64,000 nucleotides of DNA from CAVQUE01 sp046290435 (GTDB lineage Bacteria; Actinomycetota; Acidimicrobiia; Acidimicrobiales; UBA8592), in NCBI GenBank assembly GCA_046290435.1, contig JBKAGO010000050.1, positions 1 to 64,000 of the forward strand. The letters run 5' to 3'. Position numbers and translations under genes: made by a program. Within the stretch, counting starts at the first letter, position 1. Each line of letters starts with the position of its first letter. Below, piece after piece: positions 1-11,065 of the stretch. Under the pieces are notes generated by a model. It was not told where the DNA came from and did not search any database. It was given only the letters and a program-made list of their open reading frames with translations.

Positions 1-985
1 TGATCTCGGCCCGCTCGCCTGCTCCCATCTCCTTCCACCGCACCCGCGCCATCGCTGCGGCGACAGCGCGCATCGTGGAGCCGTCGGGAACGGTGACGGG
101 CAGTTCCTGGTCGTGGCGGACATCGAGCATGGCCCGCATCTGGTCGTTCTCGCTGACCTCACCGAGCAGGGGGCTGGGCGTCCCGCCGGGGGTGATGACC
201 CGGGCGATGTTCTCCCAGATGTCGACCTGGCTGTTGGTGTCGCCCAGGTACGGCATGACCTGGGGGTGCGTGGCATTGACGTGATACGCCTCACAGAACG
301 CCTCCTGGGCGATCTTCCAGTTGACCGGGATGACCTTGGCGACATGCGCCTGCTTCCAGCGGTCGGTCAGGTCCCAGACCGCGAAGTGCTCGTCGAGCTC
401 GGCGATGAAGTCCTCGAACGGCTCGCAGTCGGGGTCGGGGTTGATGAACACGAACCCCTGCCAGCGCCCGACGCGGACCTCGGGGAGCTTGAATGCCTCG
501 GGTTCGACGTGGGGGAAGTCCCACTGCGCGGGCACGTCCTTGAACGTGCCGTCGAGCTCCCACGCGAAGCCGTGGAACGGGCACCGGACCTCGCTGCAGT
601 GCCCGTCGTAGTCCTTGAGCTGGCGGCCACGGTGCAGACAGGCGTTGGGGTAGGCGGTGATCTCGTCGTCGCCGCTGCGCATGACGATGTAGGAGGTGCC
701 GGCGATCTCGTAGAGGAGGTAGTCGCCACGTTCGGCGATCTCGTCTTCGCGGCAGGCGAACTGCCAGACGCGCTTCCACAGCCGTTCCTTCTCGCGCTCG
801 TGCCACTCGCGGCTGATGTAGCGGTCGATCGGGATGTCGTCGGATCCCCGGTATGTGGACGTCGTCAGGCGCAGGACGTCGGGCACCGGCATGGTGTCGG
901 CATCGAGGAGCTGTTGGTAGGTGACGCCCGGCGAACGGGCGGCACCGGGAGCGTCTCGGACTCCGGGATCTTCGGTGGCGGTCAT
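1..985 (-). CDS. Rieske non-heme iron oxygenase, alpha subunit (3' end outside window)
   Basis: Aromatic ring-hydroxylating dioxygenase alpha subunit, which would oxygenate an aromatic or related substrate using electrons from a separate reductase. The frame is open from an ATG at 985 to the window edge (328 codons). The Rieske [2Fe-2S] ligands are visible as C116-x-H118 and C135-x2-H138 (CLHRG ... CPFHG). The mononuclear iron site begins at NWKIAQEAFCEAYHVNATH, with H235 and H240; the third ligand lies beyond the edge. The start is supported by AAGGGGGA a few bases upstream. A TetR-like palindrome lies in its leader. The substrate cannot be told from sequence. No reductase or ferredoxin gene is visible in the window. 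Confidence 0.93.
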   Translation of the reverse strand, partial: MTATEDPGVRDAPGAARSPGVTYQQLLDADTMPVPDVLRLTTSTYRGSDDIPIDRYISREWHEREKERLWKRVWQFACREDEIAERGDYLLYEIAGTSYIVMRSGDDEITAYPNACLHRGRQLKDYDGHCSEVRCPFHGFAWELDGTFKDVPAQWDFPHVEPEAFKLPEVRVGRWQGFVFINPDPDCEPFEDFIAELDEHFAVWDLTDRWKQAHVAKVIPVNWKIAQEAFCEAYHVNATHPQVMPYLGDTNSQVDIWENIARVITPGGTPSPLLGEVSENDQMRAMLDVRHDQELPVTVPDGSTMRAVAAAMARVRWKEMGAGERAEI

Positions 986-1013
986 GGGTCCCCCTTGCAT
1001 CGGCTGCCACCCA

Positions 1014-1033
1014 AATTAACCGACCGGTCAATT
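1014..1033. promoter_or_regulatory. Imperfect palindrome, probable TetR-family operator
   Basis: The 20-mer AATTAACCGACCGGTCAATT matches its reverse complement at 16 of 20 positions. It lies 29 bases upstream of the oxygenase start and is more AT-rich at its ends than its surroundings. A core of ACCG/CGGT half-sites is common for TetR-type regulators in actinobacteria (family knowledge). The regulator gene itself is not visible in the window. Confidence 0.45.
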
Positions 1034-1187
1034 TCGCTCCACCCCCGAGCCTCGATTTCTCGCAGAAGTGCCCCGCCGGGCCCCGAGGCGATCGTGTCCG
1101 TGCCGCTCGACTCATCTGCCTCACGGGCCCTCAGAGGTTCGGGATTCCGGCCGATGGCGAGACGAAACAGCAGATCAGGCGGAAGAC

Positions 1188-3281
<2,094 letters not shown>

Positions 3282-3285
3282 AGCG

Positions 3286-3300
3286 CTGCGCCGGGCGCAG
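3286..3300 (+). terminator. Short GC-rich hairpin after the HD-GYP gene
   Basis: CTGCGC-CGG-GCGCAG forms a six-base-pair stem with a three-base loop, starting 5 bases after the stop codon. There is no T-run, so this is only a candidate terminator or mRNA-end stabiliser. Confidence 0.35.
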
Positions 3301-3416
3301 TCGAGCGGCTGTGTCACCGGGAGGATCAGCCGTCGGGGTTCGGGCTGTGCAAGACTCGCCGCCAGACATCGCGGCCGGACTGCGTCGCGCGCCACTCCAA
3401 GGGGGACCCACCCACC

Positions 3417-5714
3417 ATGACCGCTGTTCAGGGATCGATTCTCGGCAACGCCGTACTCCGCCGGGAGGACCCCTCGCTGCTCAAGGGCGAGGACAAGTAC
3501 TTCGACGACATGGTCGTCGACGGCATGGCCTACGTGCACTTCGTCCGCTCCACCGTCGCGCACGCCACGATCAACTCGATCGACATCAGCGACGCTGTCT
3601 CGATGCCCGGCGTCATCGCCGTGCACACCGCCGACACCCTCGAGCTCGACCCGTTCCTGTCGTTCCCGCTGTTCCCGCCGCTGTTCGCGCGGAACCTGCT
3701 GGCCAAGGGCAAGGTCCGCCTGGTCGGCGACATCATCGCCGTCGTGGTCGCCGAGACCCGCGGACAAGCCGTTGACGCCGCCGAGTCGGTCTACTTCGAC
3801 TTCGACCTGCTGCCTGCGGTGATCGATCCCGAAGCAGCGATGGCCCCCGACGCTCCCCTGCTGTTCGAGGAACACGGCTCCAACGTCTGCTTCGAGACCG
3901 GCATCGGCCTCGAGGAGGACCCCCTCGCCGGCGCCGAACACGTCGCCGAGGTCCGCATCGTCAGCCAGCGCCTCGCCGGCGTGCCCATCGAGAACAACGG
4001 CATGCTCGCCGTTCCCGGCGACGACGGCGCCCTCACCGTGTGGATCCCCTCGCAGAACCCCATCTCGGTCCGCGACGCACTGGCCCCCGCACTCGGGCTC
4101 GACCCCTCGAAGCTGCGTGCCGTGGCCCCCGCCGTCGGCGGTGGTTTCGGACCCAAGGGCGGGAACTACCCCGAGTTCATCCTCACCGGTCGCCTCGCCC
4201 TCGACCTGGGCCGGCCCCTCAAGTGGACCGAGACCCGCAGCGAGGACATGCTCTCGCTCTTCCAGGGCCGCGGCATGACCATGTACGGCAAGATGGGCCT
4301 CACCTCCGATGGCAAGATCACCGGCCTCGAGGCCGAGGTCATCGGCGAGGCCGGCGCCTACCCCGCCATCGGCGGGTTCCTGATCGTGTTCACCCAGACC
4401 ATGATCCAGGGCACCTACGACATCCCGTCCATCAAGTTCCACGCCCGGGCCGTGGCCACCAACACCCCCGTCACCGCCGCCTACCGCGGTGCGGGCCGGC
4501 CCGAGGCCACCCAGCTGCTCGAACGTCTCATCGACGTCGCCGCCGACGAGCTCGGCATCGACCCCGCCGAGATCCGCCGCAAGAACTTCCTGCAGCCCGA
4601 GGCGTTCCCGCTCACCACAGCCGGTGGCGCCAACTACGACTCCGGCGAGTACGAGAAGGCCCTCGACGCGGCCCTCGCCGCGGCGGACTACCCCGCGCTG
4701 CTGGCCCAGCAGGCCGAACGCCGCGCATCGGGCGACCCGGTGCAGATGGGCATCGGCGTGTCGGCCTACGTCGAGGTCACCGCACCCGCGGGCCTCCACG
4801 TCGAGTACGGCGCCGTCGAGATCAACGAGGACGGCACCGTCACGGCGCGGGTGGGCACCAGCGCCCACGGCCAGGGCCACATCACCGCGTTCTCGATGAT
4901 CATCTCGGACATGCTGGGTGTCCCGATGGACGCCATCACCATCCTGCAGTCCGACACCGACGAGATCCCTCGGGGCTCGGGCACGATGGGGTCTCGTTCG
5001 CTGCAGACCGCCGGTTCGGCGGTCCATGTGGCCAGCGAGACGGTGCTCGACAAGGCCAAGCGCCTCGCCGCACACCTGCTCGAGGCCAGCCCCGACGACA
5101 TCGTGGTCGGCGACGGTGGCCTCCAGGTCGCCGGCGTGCCGGCCAACACCCTGTCGTGGGCCGAACTCGCCGCTGCGGCCAACGACGAGGGCCGACGCCC
5201 CGAGGACATGGAAGCCGGCCTGGCGCACGAGCTCGACTTCGACGGCACCGACTCGACGTTCCCCTTCGGGGCGCACATCGCGGTGGTCGACGTCGACACC
5301 GAGACCGGCAAGGTCACCCTGGTGCGCCACATCGCCGTCGACGACTGCGGCCGCATCCTCAACCCGCTGCTGGTCACCGGCCAGCAGCACGGCGGTATCG
5401 CCCAGGGCGCCGCACAGGCCCTGTACGAGGGCGTCTTCTTCGACGTCGACGGCAACCCCATCACCGGCAACCTGATGGACTACGCCATCCCGTCGGCGGC
5501 CGAGCTGCCGTCGTTCGAGACGTCGAACACCGAGACGCCGAGCCCGCGCAACCCGCTCGGCGCCAAGGGCATCGGCGAGTCCGGCACCATCGGCTCCACC
5601 CCGGCCATCCAGAACGCCGTCGTCGACGCCGTCTCGCACCTCGGGGTGAAGCACATCGACATGCCGCTCACCGCACAGCGGGTCTGGGACGCCATCAACG
5701 CCGCGTCGGCCTGA
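3417..5714 (+). CDS. Molybdopterin-binding hydroxylase large subunit (form-II CoxL type)
   Basis: 765 aa, the usual length for the large subunit of xanthine dehydrogenase/CO dehydrogenase-family enzymes, which hydroxylate substrates at a molybdenum-cytosine-dinucleotide centre. The active-site loop reads A355-Y-R-G-A-G-R361, the form-II signature; true CO dehydrogenases carry AYxCSFR. The catalytic glutamate is E721 in GIGESG. Glycine-rich cofactor loops such as GGGFGPKGG are present. The start at ATG 3417 is preceded by AAGGGGGAC. The medium (FAD) and small (2Fe-2S) subunits that normally sit beside this gene are absent on both sides, so it is an orphan here. Function beyond family is unknown. 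Confidence 0.92.
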   Translation: MTAVQGSILGNAVLRREDPSLLKGEDKYFDDMVVDGMAYVHFVRSTVAHATINSIDISDAVSMPGVIAVHTADTLELDPFLSFPLFPPLFARNLLAKGKVRLVGDIIAVVVAETRGQAVDAAESVYFDFDLLPAVIDPEAAMAPDAPLLFEEHGSNVCFETGIGLEEDPLAGAEHVAEVRIVSQRLAGVPIENNGMLAVPGDDGALTVWIPSQNPISVRDALAPALGLDPSKLRAVAPAVGGGFGPKGGNYPEFILTGRLALDLGRPLKWTETRSEDMLSLFQGRGMTMYGKMGLTSDGKITGLEAEVIGEAGAYPAIGGFLIVFTQTMIQGTYDIPSIKFHARAVATNTPVTAAYRGAGRPEATQLLERLIDVAADELGIDPAEIRRKNFLQPEAFPLTTAGGANYDSGEYEKALDAALAAADYPALLAQQAERRASGDPVQMGIGVSAYVEVTAPAGLHVEYGAVEINEDGTVTARVGTSAHGQGHITAFSMIISDMLGVPMDAITILQSDTDEIPRGSGTMGSRSLQTAGSAVHVASETVLDKAKRLAAHLLEASPDDIVVGDGGLQVAGVPANTLSWAELAAAANDEGRRPEDMEAGLAHELDFDGTDSTFPFGAHIAVVDVDTETGKVTLVRHIAVDDCGRILNPLLVTGQQHGGIAQGAAQALYEGVFFDVDGNPITGNLMDYAIPSAAELPSFETSNTETPSPRNPLGAKGIGESGTIGSTPAIQNAVVDAVSHLGVKHIDMPLTAQRVWDAINAASA

Positions 5715-5735
5715 GCACCGCAGCAGCCTGACCAC

Positions 5736-5779
5736 CTGCCCGCCCGTCCTCCGCCCCACGGCGGCGGGCGGGTGGGCAG
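5736..5779. terminator. Bidirectional hairpin between convergent genes
   Basis: CTGCCCGCCCG on the left arm pairs with CGGGCGGGTGGGCAG on the right with small bulges. It lies in the 84-base gap between the CoxL-like gene (+) and the small acidic protein (-), where a shared terminator is expected. There is no T-run. Confidence 0.6.
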
Positions 5780-5798
5780 TCGTGCGTCGGGGCGTCCC

Positions 5799-6236
5799 TC
5801 AGTGCGTCAGCGCGGCGGCGTCCTCGTCCTCGTCGTCGATGTCATCGGCGACGGCGACGTCGGCCACGCCGCTGTCGATCACCGCCGCTCCTGCCTCATA
5901 GGAGCTGCACATCTCCTCGAGATGGTCCATGTCGGCGCCGATCAAGGCCGCCAGATGGTCGATCACCCTCGTCGGAGCGGTGCCCAGGTCGGCTGCGATG
6001 GCGTCGATGTCCATCCGCCGGAAGCGCATCGATCCCTCCGTGTCGTTGCGTCGGGCTCCGCGCACGAGCTCGATGAAGGCCACCAGCACGTCGTCGATGT
6101 GGCGCGAATAGGCCTCCAGTGCCCGCCCGTCGACGCGCAGCACCCGGTCGTTGATGTGCACGGCCTCACGGGCATCGGCCCAGGTTCCGACGTCGCGATG
6201 CTGATCGGCGCGCGTCGATGGATCGGGCTGGTGCAT
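5799..6236 (-). CDS. Small acidic protein of unknown function
   Basis: 145 aa from ATG 6236, which has AGGAG nine bases upstream and so is preferred over an upstream in-frame start at 6680. No signal peptide or membrane segment is seen. The protein is predicted helical in its middle part and ends in a very acidic tail (DIDDEDEDAAALTH). I do not recognise the family. It is transcribed divergently from the GYD/Fur pair and shares a 237-base intergenic region with it, so joint regulation is possible but not shown. Confidence 0.65.
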   Translation of the reverse strand: MHQPDPSTRADQHRDVGTWADAREAVHINDRVLRVDGRALEAYSRHIDDVLVAFIELVRGARRNDTEGSMRFRRMDIDAIAADLGTAPTRVIDHLAALIGADMDHLEEMCSSYEAGAAVIDSGVADVAVADDIDDEDEDAAALTH

Positions 6237-6473
6237 CGAACTCCTGTCACGGGTCACCTGTTGGCTGGACGCTGCGCCGGCGAAACTGGCAGCAGCAGTG
6301 CCACTATCGGCAATCGTGGTCTCGGGCTTTAGGCAGGCGGAGCCGTTGGACCCATGGGGCGAGGCGCGTGGGGGCGATGTTACGATCGCAGCGCAACGCC
6401 CCGGACACCGCCGACACCAGCGGTGCTTCGCGCCGCTCGTGGCCGTGTGGCCGACCCCTGCCGAGGAGATCTC

Positions 6474-6809
6474 GTGGCGACCTTCATCTTGTTGACCAAG
6501 CTGACCGCCGAGGGAGGCAAGACCCTCGAGGCCGACCCCGACCGCATCGACGTCGTCAACGACCAGATCGGGGCCTTCGGATGCGCTGTCCTGTCCCAGT
6601 ACGCCACGTTGGGCCAGTACGACTTCGTCACGATCATCGAGGCACCCGACACCGCGACGGTGGCCCGCCTGTCGGTCCATCTCGGATCCCGCGGCACCAT
6701 CCGCATGGAGACCCTGCCGGCCATACCCCGGGCCGAGTTCATCGAGACGCTCAAGAGCCGCCCGGCGCCGGCGGCTGCCGATCCCTCCACTCCCCCGGCG
6801 GCGCCGTGA
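6474..6809 (+). CDS. GYD-domain protein
   Basis: 111 aa from GTG 6474 with GAGGAG upstream. It begins VATFILLTKLT and contains the family hallmark LGQYDFVTIIEAPD and a conserved GSRGTIRMETL stretch typical of the small GYD domain (a ferredoxin-like fold of unknown role). A Pro/Ala tail of about 18 residues follows the domain. Its stop overlaps the GTG of the Fur-family gene by 4 bases (GTGA), so the two are probably translated together. The link to metal or redox control is inference from that coupling. Confidence 0.85.
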   Translation: MATFILLTKLTAEGGKTLEADPDRIDVVNDQIGAFGCAVLSQYATLGQYDFVTIIEAPDTATVARLSVHLGSRGTIRMETLPAIPRAEFIETLKSRPAPAAADPSTPPAAP

Positions 6810-7270
6810 CCGAATCGGACGTCTCGCCGCCGGACATCGACGCCGTCCACGGCCGGGTCGCCGAGCGCCTCCGCGCCGTCGATCAGCGCTACACCTCGGG
6901 CCGTCGCCGGCTGGTCACCCTGTTGACCGAAGCCCGGCGACCGGTCACCCTGCCCGAGCTCGCCGCGCTCGACCCCGGACTGCCCCAGAGCTCGATGTAC
7001 CGCAACCTCGACATGCTCGAGCGCACCGGCCTGGTCGAGCGCATCAACGTCGGTAGCGACCACGCCCGCTTCGAGCTCGCCGAGACCATCCTCGGCCACC
7101 ACCACCACCTCGTCTGCGCCGACTGCGGCAGGATCGTCGACGTCACCCTCGACGACGACATCGAGACGATGCTCGACGAGGCCCTGGCCGAGGTCGCATC
7201 GCGGGCAGGCTTCGAGGCGGCAGGCCACCGGCTCGACCTCCACGGCCGCTGCGCCGACTGCGTGGACTGA
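6806..7270 (+). CDS. Fur-family metalloregulator
   Basis: 154 aa, starting at GTG 6806 inside the preceding stop. It has a winged-helix N-terminal part (PELAALDPGLPQSSMYRNLDML as recognition region), then the metal-binding segment GHHHHLVCADCG and a second Cys pair RCADC close to the C-terminus, i.e. two CxxC knuckles as in Fur/Zur/PerR proteins holding a structural zinc. It would repress metal-uptake or stress genes by binding an AT-rich operator when metal-loaded. Which metal it senses (Fe, Zn or peroxide via Fe) cannot be settled from sequence alone. Confidence 0.92.
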   Translation: MTESDVSPPDIDAVHGRVAERLRAVDQRYTSGRRRLVTLLTEARRPVTLPELAALDPGLPQSSMYRNLDMLERTGLVERINVGSDHARFELAETILGHHHHLVCADCGRIVDVTLDDDIETMLDEALAEVASRAGFEAAGHRLDLHGRCADCVD

Positions 7271-7331
7271 AGCCGTTTCGCGCCCGTCCGGCATGCCAGG
7301 GCATCAGCTCTGCGCCGTAGGGTGTCCCTCG

Positions 7332-8945
7332 ATGACCGAAACCCCCGTGGCGCCCCCTTCCGCGTACGCGGCACTGCGGCAGCTGCGGCGCCACGTCCGC
7401 ACCCGCCGACGGGGCAACGTGCCCCGCACCGAGCTGGCGTACCGGGCCTATGTCACCGTCCTGCTGGCGCTGTTCGGCTTCTACCTGCTGCTCGGGATCA
7501 TCGACGACGCCCCCATCGGGGCCGACGAGATCGCCTGGGTCGGCGACAACGGTGCAGCCTGGATCGGCCTGCTCGCCGCGGTCGGTGTCGCCGCCGGCAT
7601 CCGCTCGGGCGCCAGCGGCGGACCCCTCGCCATCGACGAGGCCGATCTCCACCACCTGATCATGTCGCCGCTCGATCGCCGTCGGGCCCTGCGCCAGCCC
7701 GTACTCCAGCTCCTGGCGATCGCGGCGGGGCTCGGTGCCGTCCTGGGCGCCGCCGCCGGCGAGCTGGCCGAACGCCGGCTCCCCGGCGCCACCGCCGAAT
7801 GGGTGGCGAGCGGCGCCCTGGCGGGCGTCACCATCACCGTCGGCGCCGTGGCCGCCGCGCTGGTCTCGGCGTCGATCCCGGCGCTGCGCCGCCGACCCGT
7901 CGTCGCCACCCTCGCCGCCATCGCAGTGGTCGCCTGGGCCGTGGTCGACATCACCGCCGCAACCCGGACGGCGCCGACCACCCTCGTCGGCAACGTGGCG
8001 TTGTGGCCGCTGTCGTTCGGCTGGCTCGACGTGGCCGCCCCCGTGGTGGTGCTGGCCGCGGCGGTGTTCGGCAGCTTCGGGATCGCACGCATGTCGATCG
8101 AGCGGGCCATGCGGCGGGCGCATCTGGTCCGCCAGGTCCGCTTCGCGCTCGCCCAACAGGACATCCGGGCGCTCATCCTGCTGCGGCGCCAGCTCGGCTT
8201 CGAACGGCCGCGGCGTCGCCCCCTGTTCGACGTCGGTCCGGGCCGCTTCGAGGACCGCCTGCCGGTGCTCTACCGCGACGTCCGTAGCTACCTGCGCTGG
8301 CCCGCGCAGCGGTGGGTGCGTGTCGGCGCGCTGGCAGCGCTGGCGGGCCTGGCGACCGCCGGCGTCTGGGAGGGAACCACAGCGCTGGCCGGCGGCGTCG
8401 CTGCCGCCTGGTACCTGATCGCCCTCGAGGTGGTCGAACCCTTCGCCCAGGAGCTCGACCACCCGTCGCTGCTCGAGCTCGCCCCCGTCGCGCGACCTCC
8501 GATCCTGCTCGGCCACGTGGCCTCCGCGGCCGTTCTCGCCACGGGACTGTGGATGGTGGCGGGCGCCGTGGCGGTGGCCATCACGGCCTCGACCGACCTG
8601 CTCGTCGTCCTGGCGATCACCGCCGTGCCTGCGGCCGCCGCGACCGTCGGCGGCGGCGCCATCAGCATCAAACAGATCGGTGCCGGCAACGACACGGCGT
8701 TGATGATGCCGTCGGAGATGGCCGGCCCCCAGGCCGTGATCCGGCTGGTGTGGCCCATCGCCCTCGCCGGCCTCGGCGTCCTGCCGGTGATCCTCGGTCG
8801 CAACGTGGTCGAGCGAGGCGACGACCTCATCGGCGGGGTGGCCCCCGCATTCCTCGCCGTCGCCCTCCTGGCCGCGCTGATCATCACGTGGATCCGGGTC
8901 CGAGACGACGTCATGGCCGCAGCAGCGACAGGAGCAGGCAGATGA
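7332..8945 (+). CDS. ABC transporter membrane subunit, polytopic
   Basis: 537 aa from ATG 7332. It is rich in hydrophobic segments (about ten to twelve predicted helices) with two more polar stretches near residues 260-320. No family motif was recognised beyond general ABC-2/exporter permease character. Its stop overlaps the start of the ATPase gene by 4 bases (ATGA), the main reason to call it the permease of that transporter. The substrate is unknown. Confidence 0.75.
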   Translation: MTETPVAPPSAYAALRQLRRHVRTRRRGNVPRTELAYRAYVTVLLALFGFYLLLGIIDDAPIGADEIAWVGDNGAAWIGLLAAVGVAAGIRSGASGGPLAIDEADLHHLIMSPLDRRRALRQPVLQLLAIAAGLGAVLGAAAGELAERRLPGATAEWVASGALAGVTITVGAVAAALVSASIPALRRRPVVATLAAIAVVAWAVVDITAATRTAPTTLVGNVALWPLSFGWLDVAAPVVVLAAAVFGSFGIARMSIERAMRRAHLVRQVRFALAQQDIRALILLRRQLGFERPRRRPLFDVGPGRFEDRLPVLYRDVRSYLRWPAQRWVRVGALAALAGLATAGVWEGTTALAGGVAAAWYLIALEVVEPFAQELDHPSLLELAPVARPPILLGHVASAAVLATGLWMVAGAVAVAITASTDLLVVLAITAVPAAAATVGGGAISIKQIGAGNDTALMMPSEMAGPQAVIRLVWPIALAGLGVLPVILGRNVVERGDDLIGGVAPAFLAVALLAALIITWIRVRDDVMAAAATGAGR

Positions 8946-9658
8946 GCACCAAGACCCCGAAGCGCAAGCGCCGTCCCCTGCTGGTGTGCCGCGACCTCGT
9001 CAAGGACTACGGCGACATGCGGGCCCTGGGGCCGCTGTCGCTGACCGTCGAGAAGGGCGAGGCGGTCGCGCTGATCGGCCACAACGGGTCGGGAAAGTCG
9101 ACCCTGTTGTCGCTCATCGCCGGGCTCATCGAGCCGACCGACGGCAAGGTCGAGATCTTCGGTGTCGCCGCCGGCGAGGCGCCGGCACGCGCCGTGGTGT
9201 CGTACCTGCCCGACACGCCGGTGCTGTATCAGGACGTGAGCCTGCGCGAGCACCTCGAGTACCTCAGCCGGGTGCATGGCAGCACCCCCGAGGAGCAACA
9301 CACGCCGGCCCTGCTCGACGCCTTCGGGCTGACGGCCCGTCTCGACGACCTGCCCAGCGACTTCAGCCGGGGCCTGCGCCAGAAGGCGGCGATCACCATC
9401 GGCGTGTGCCGGCCCTACGGGCTGTTGCTGGTGGACGAGCCGTTCTCGGGCCTCGACCGCACGGGCCGGGCCACCTTCATCGACCTGTTGCGCCAGATCC
9501 GCGACGACGGCGGTTCGGTGCTGGTCGCCACCCACGACCCCCAGGCCATGGAGGTCTTCGACCGGGTCGTCACCCTCGAACAGGGTGTCGTCATCGACGA
9601 CACCCTGGCCGCCGACGCTCCCGCCGGCGACGGCAGCGGCAACGCCGAGGCGCCATGA
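8942..9658 (+). CDS. ABC transporter ATP-binding protein
   Basis: 238 aa. Walker A is GHNGSGKST, the Q-loop region is followed by the signature SRGLRQK (a variant of LSGGQ, as in many ABC-2 exporters), Walker B is LLLVDEPFSGLD, and the H-loop is ATHDP. It powers transport through the membrane protein encoded just upstream (4-base overlap) and is coupled by another ATGA overlap to the following dehydrogenase. By arrangement it is probably an exporter; no periplasmic binding protein is nearby. Confidence 0.93.
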   Translation: MSTKTPKRKRRPLLVCRDLVKDYGDMRALGPLSLTVEKGEAVALIGHNGSGKSTLLSLIAGLIEPTDGKVEIFGVAAGEAPARAVVSYLPDTPVLYQDVSLREHLEYLSRVHGSTPEEQHTPALLDAFGLTARLDDLPSDFSRGLRQKAAITIGVCRPYGLLLVDEPFSGLDRTGRATFIDLLRQIRDDGGSVLVATHDPQAMEVFDRVVTLEQGVVIDDTLAADAPAGDGSGNAEAP

Positions 9659-10506
9659 TGGCGGCCATGCCTCCCACTGAGATACCTCCCACTGCGGTGC
9701 GTCCGACTGCGATCGTCACCGGCGCCAGCCGCGGTATCGGCAAGGCCAGCGCCATCGCCCTGGCCGAGGCCGGCTTCGACGTCGCCATCACCGCCCGTAC
9801 CGTGCGCCGCGGCGACGTCGCCGACGATCCCGCCGGGGTGGGTGCGGGACCGTTGCCCGGTTCGCTCGAGGAGACCGCCGAGGCCATCGAGGCCGCCGGC
9901 GGCACCGCCCATCTGATCCCGCTCGACCTGGGCGATCGGGAGCGGCTGATCCCTGCGGCGTACGAAGCCATCGAGGCCCTCGGCCGGGTCGACGTGCTGG
10001 TCAACAACGCCATCCACACGGGGCCGGGCAACTACGAACGCTTCCTCGACGCCGACCTCGACGCCTTCGCCCAGCGCATCGAGGGCAACATCGTCGCCCA
10101 GGCCTTCTTCACGCACCCGATCGTCGCCGCCATGGTCGCCCAGGGCGGCGGCACCGTGATGTTCATGACCTCGGGCGCCGCATACGCTCCCCCGTTCGCC
10201 ATGCCCGGCAAGGGCGGCTGGGGCTTCGCCTACACCGTGTCCAAGGGTGGCTTCCACCGCATGGCCATCCAGCTCGCCTACGAGTACGCCGCCGAGGGCC
10301 TCCGGGCGTTCAACGTCCAACCCGGCTTCGTGGCCACCGAACGCGTGAAGCTCACCGGCGGCCCCGTCGCCAACATCGCCGCCACCGGCGTCGAACCCGC
10401 CGTCGTCGGCGCCGCCGTCGCCCACATCGCCGCCCACCCCGACGACTTCGAGTCCGGCTCGACCATCCAACTCCAAGACGTCGCGAAGAGCCTCGGCCTG
10501 TTGTAG
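9655..10506 (+). CDS. Short-chain dehydrogenase/reductase
   Basis: 283 aa from ATG 9655, overlapping the ATPase stop; ATG 9658 and 9667 are possible alternatives. The Rossmann nucleotide loop TGASRGIG, the NNA motif and the catalytic Ser-Tyr-Lys set (TSGAAY ... FAYTVSKGG) identify a classical SDR using NAD(P)H. An insertion of about 25 residues after the second strand (around VRRGDVADDPAG) makes it longer than the 250-aa norm. The substrate is unknown. Coupling to the ABC genes suggests one operon of three. Confidence 0.9.
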   Translation: MMAAMPPTEIPPTAVRPTAIVTGASRGIGKASAIALAEAGFDVAITARTVRRGDVADDPAGVGAGPLPGSLEETAEAIEAAGGTAHLIPLDLGDRERLIPAAYEAIEALGRVDVLVNNAIHTGPGNYERFLDADLDAFAQRIEGNIVAQAFFTHPIVAAMVAQGGGTVMFMTSGAAYAPPFAMPGKGGWGFAYTVSKGGFHRMAIQLAYEYAAEGLRAFNVQPGFVATERVKLTGGPVANIAATGVEPAVVGAAVAHIAAHPDDFESGSTIQLQDVAKSLGLL

Positions 10507-10531
10507 CACCCGCTGAGGACGTGCCGCCGCT

Positions 10532-11065
10532 CTACCCCTGTGATGGCAGTCGGCGGAAACGTTGCTGCATGCCCGACGACGCGATGATCAGTTCGATGAG
10601 CATCGCAGCCGTGACGGCGCCGACGCTGTTGGCGAGCAGATCCCAAGAGGTGTCTGCAGAGAGCGTCGTGCCCTGGACCTGGTCGTAGCCGAGTTCCAGG
10701 AGTTCATTGACCGTGCCCATCGACGCTGCGACCGTGAAGGCGAGCCCGATCCTCAGCATCGGCGAGCGAAGTCCCGTGTTCAACGCAATGTAGGTGCCCA
10801 GAACCGCGCAGGCTGCTCCCCCTCCGACTGCGTGTTGTGTGAATGTGCTCGTCCCGGCGAGGTCGGGGTTGGGAAGTCGCCAGGCCACGACGAACAGCAG
10901 CACCGAGATCCATGGAAGCATCGTGGCTCGGTCAGCCCCGGGGTGTCCGGCCAGCCAGAAACCGATGCGAGGCACCACGACGAAACCGATTGCACCGATG
11001 GCCGCCGTCGCGCCGATAACGAACACCAATGCAAACCTAGCACCACAGTCGGAGCGGCTTGTCAC
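10532..11065 (-). CDS. VanZ-like small membrane protein
   Basis: 177 aa. The GTG start at 11065 overlaps the stop of the upstream membrane gene by 4 bases (GTGA), which decides the start. It has about five predicted membrane helices. The C-terminal half carries a pattern typical of VanZ/DUF2238-type proteins: an acidic NELLELGYDQ helix, then DTSWDLLANSVGA. Function in this family is unclear (some members affect glycopeptide resistance); nothing here indicates a specific role. Probably co-transcribed with the next upstream gene. Confidence 0.65.
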   Translation of the reverse strand: MTSRSDCGARFALVFVIGATAAIGAIGFVVVPRIGFWLAGHPGADRATMLPWISVLLFVVAWRLPNPDLAGTSTFTQHAVGGGAACAVLGTYIALNTGLRSPMLRIGLAFTVAASMGTVNELLELGYDQVQGTTLSADTSWDLLANSVGAVTAAMLIELIIASSGMQQRFRRLPSQG

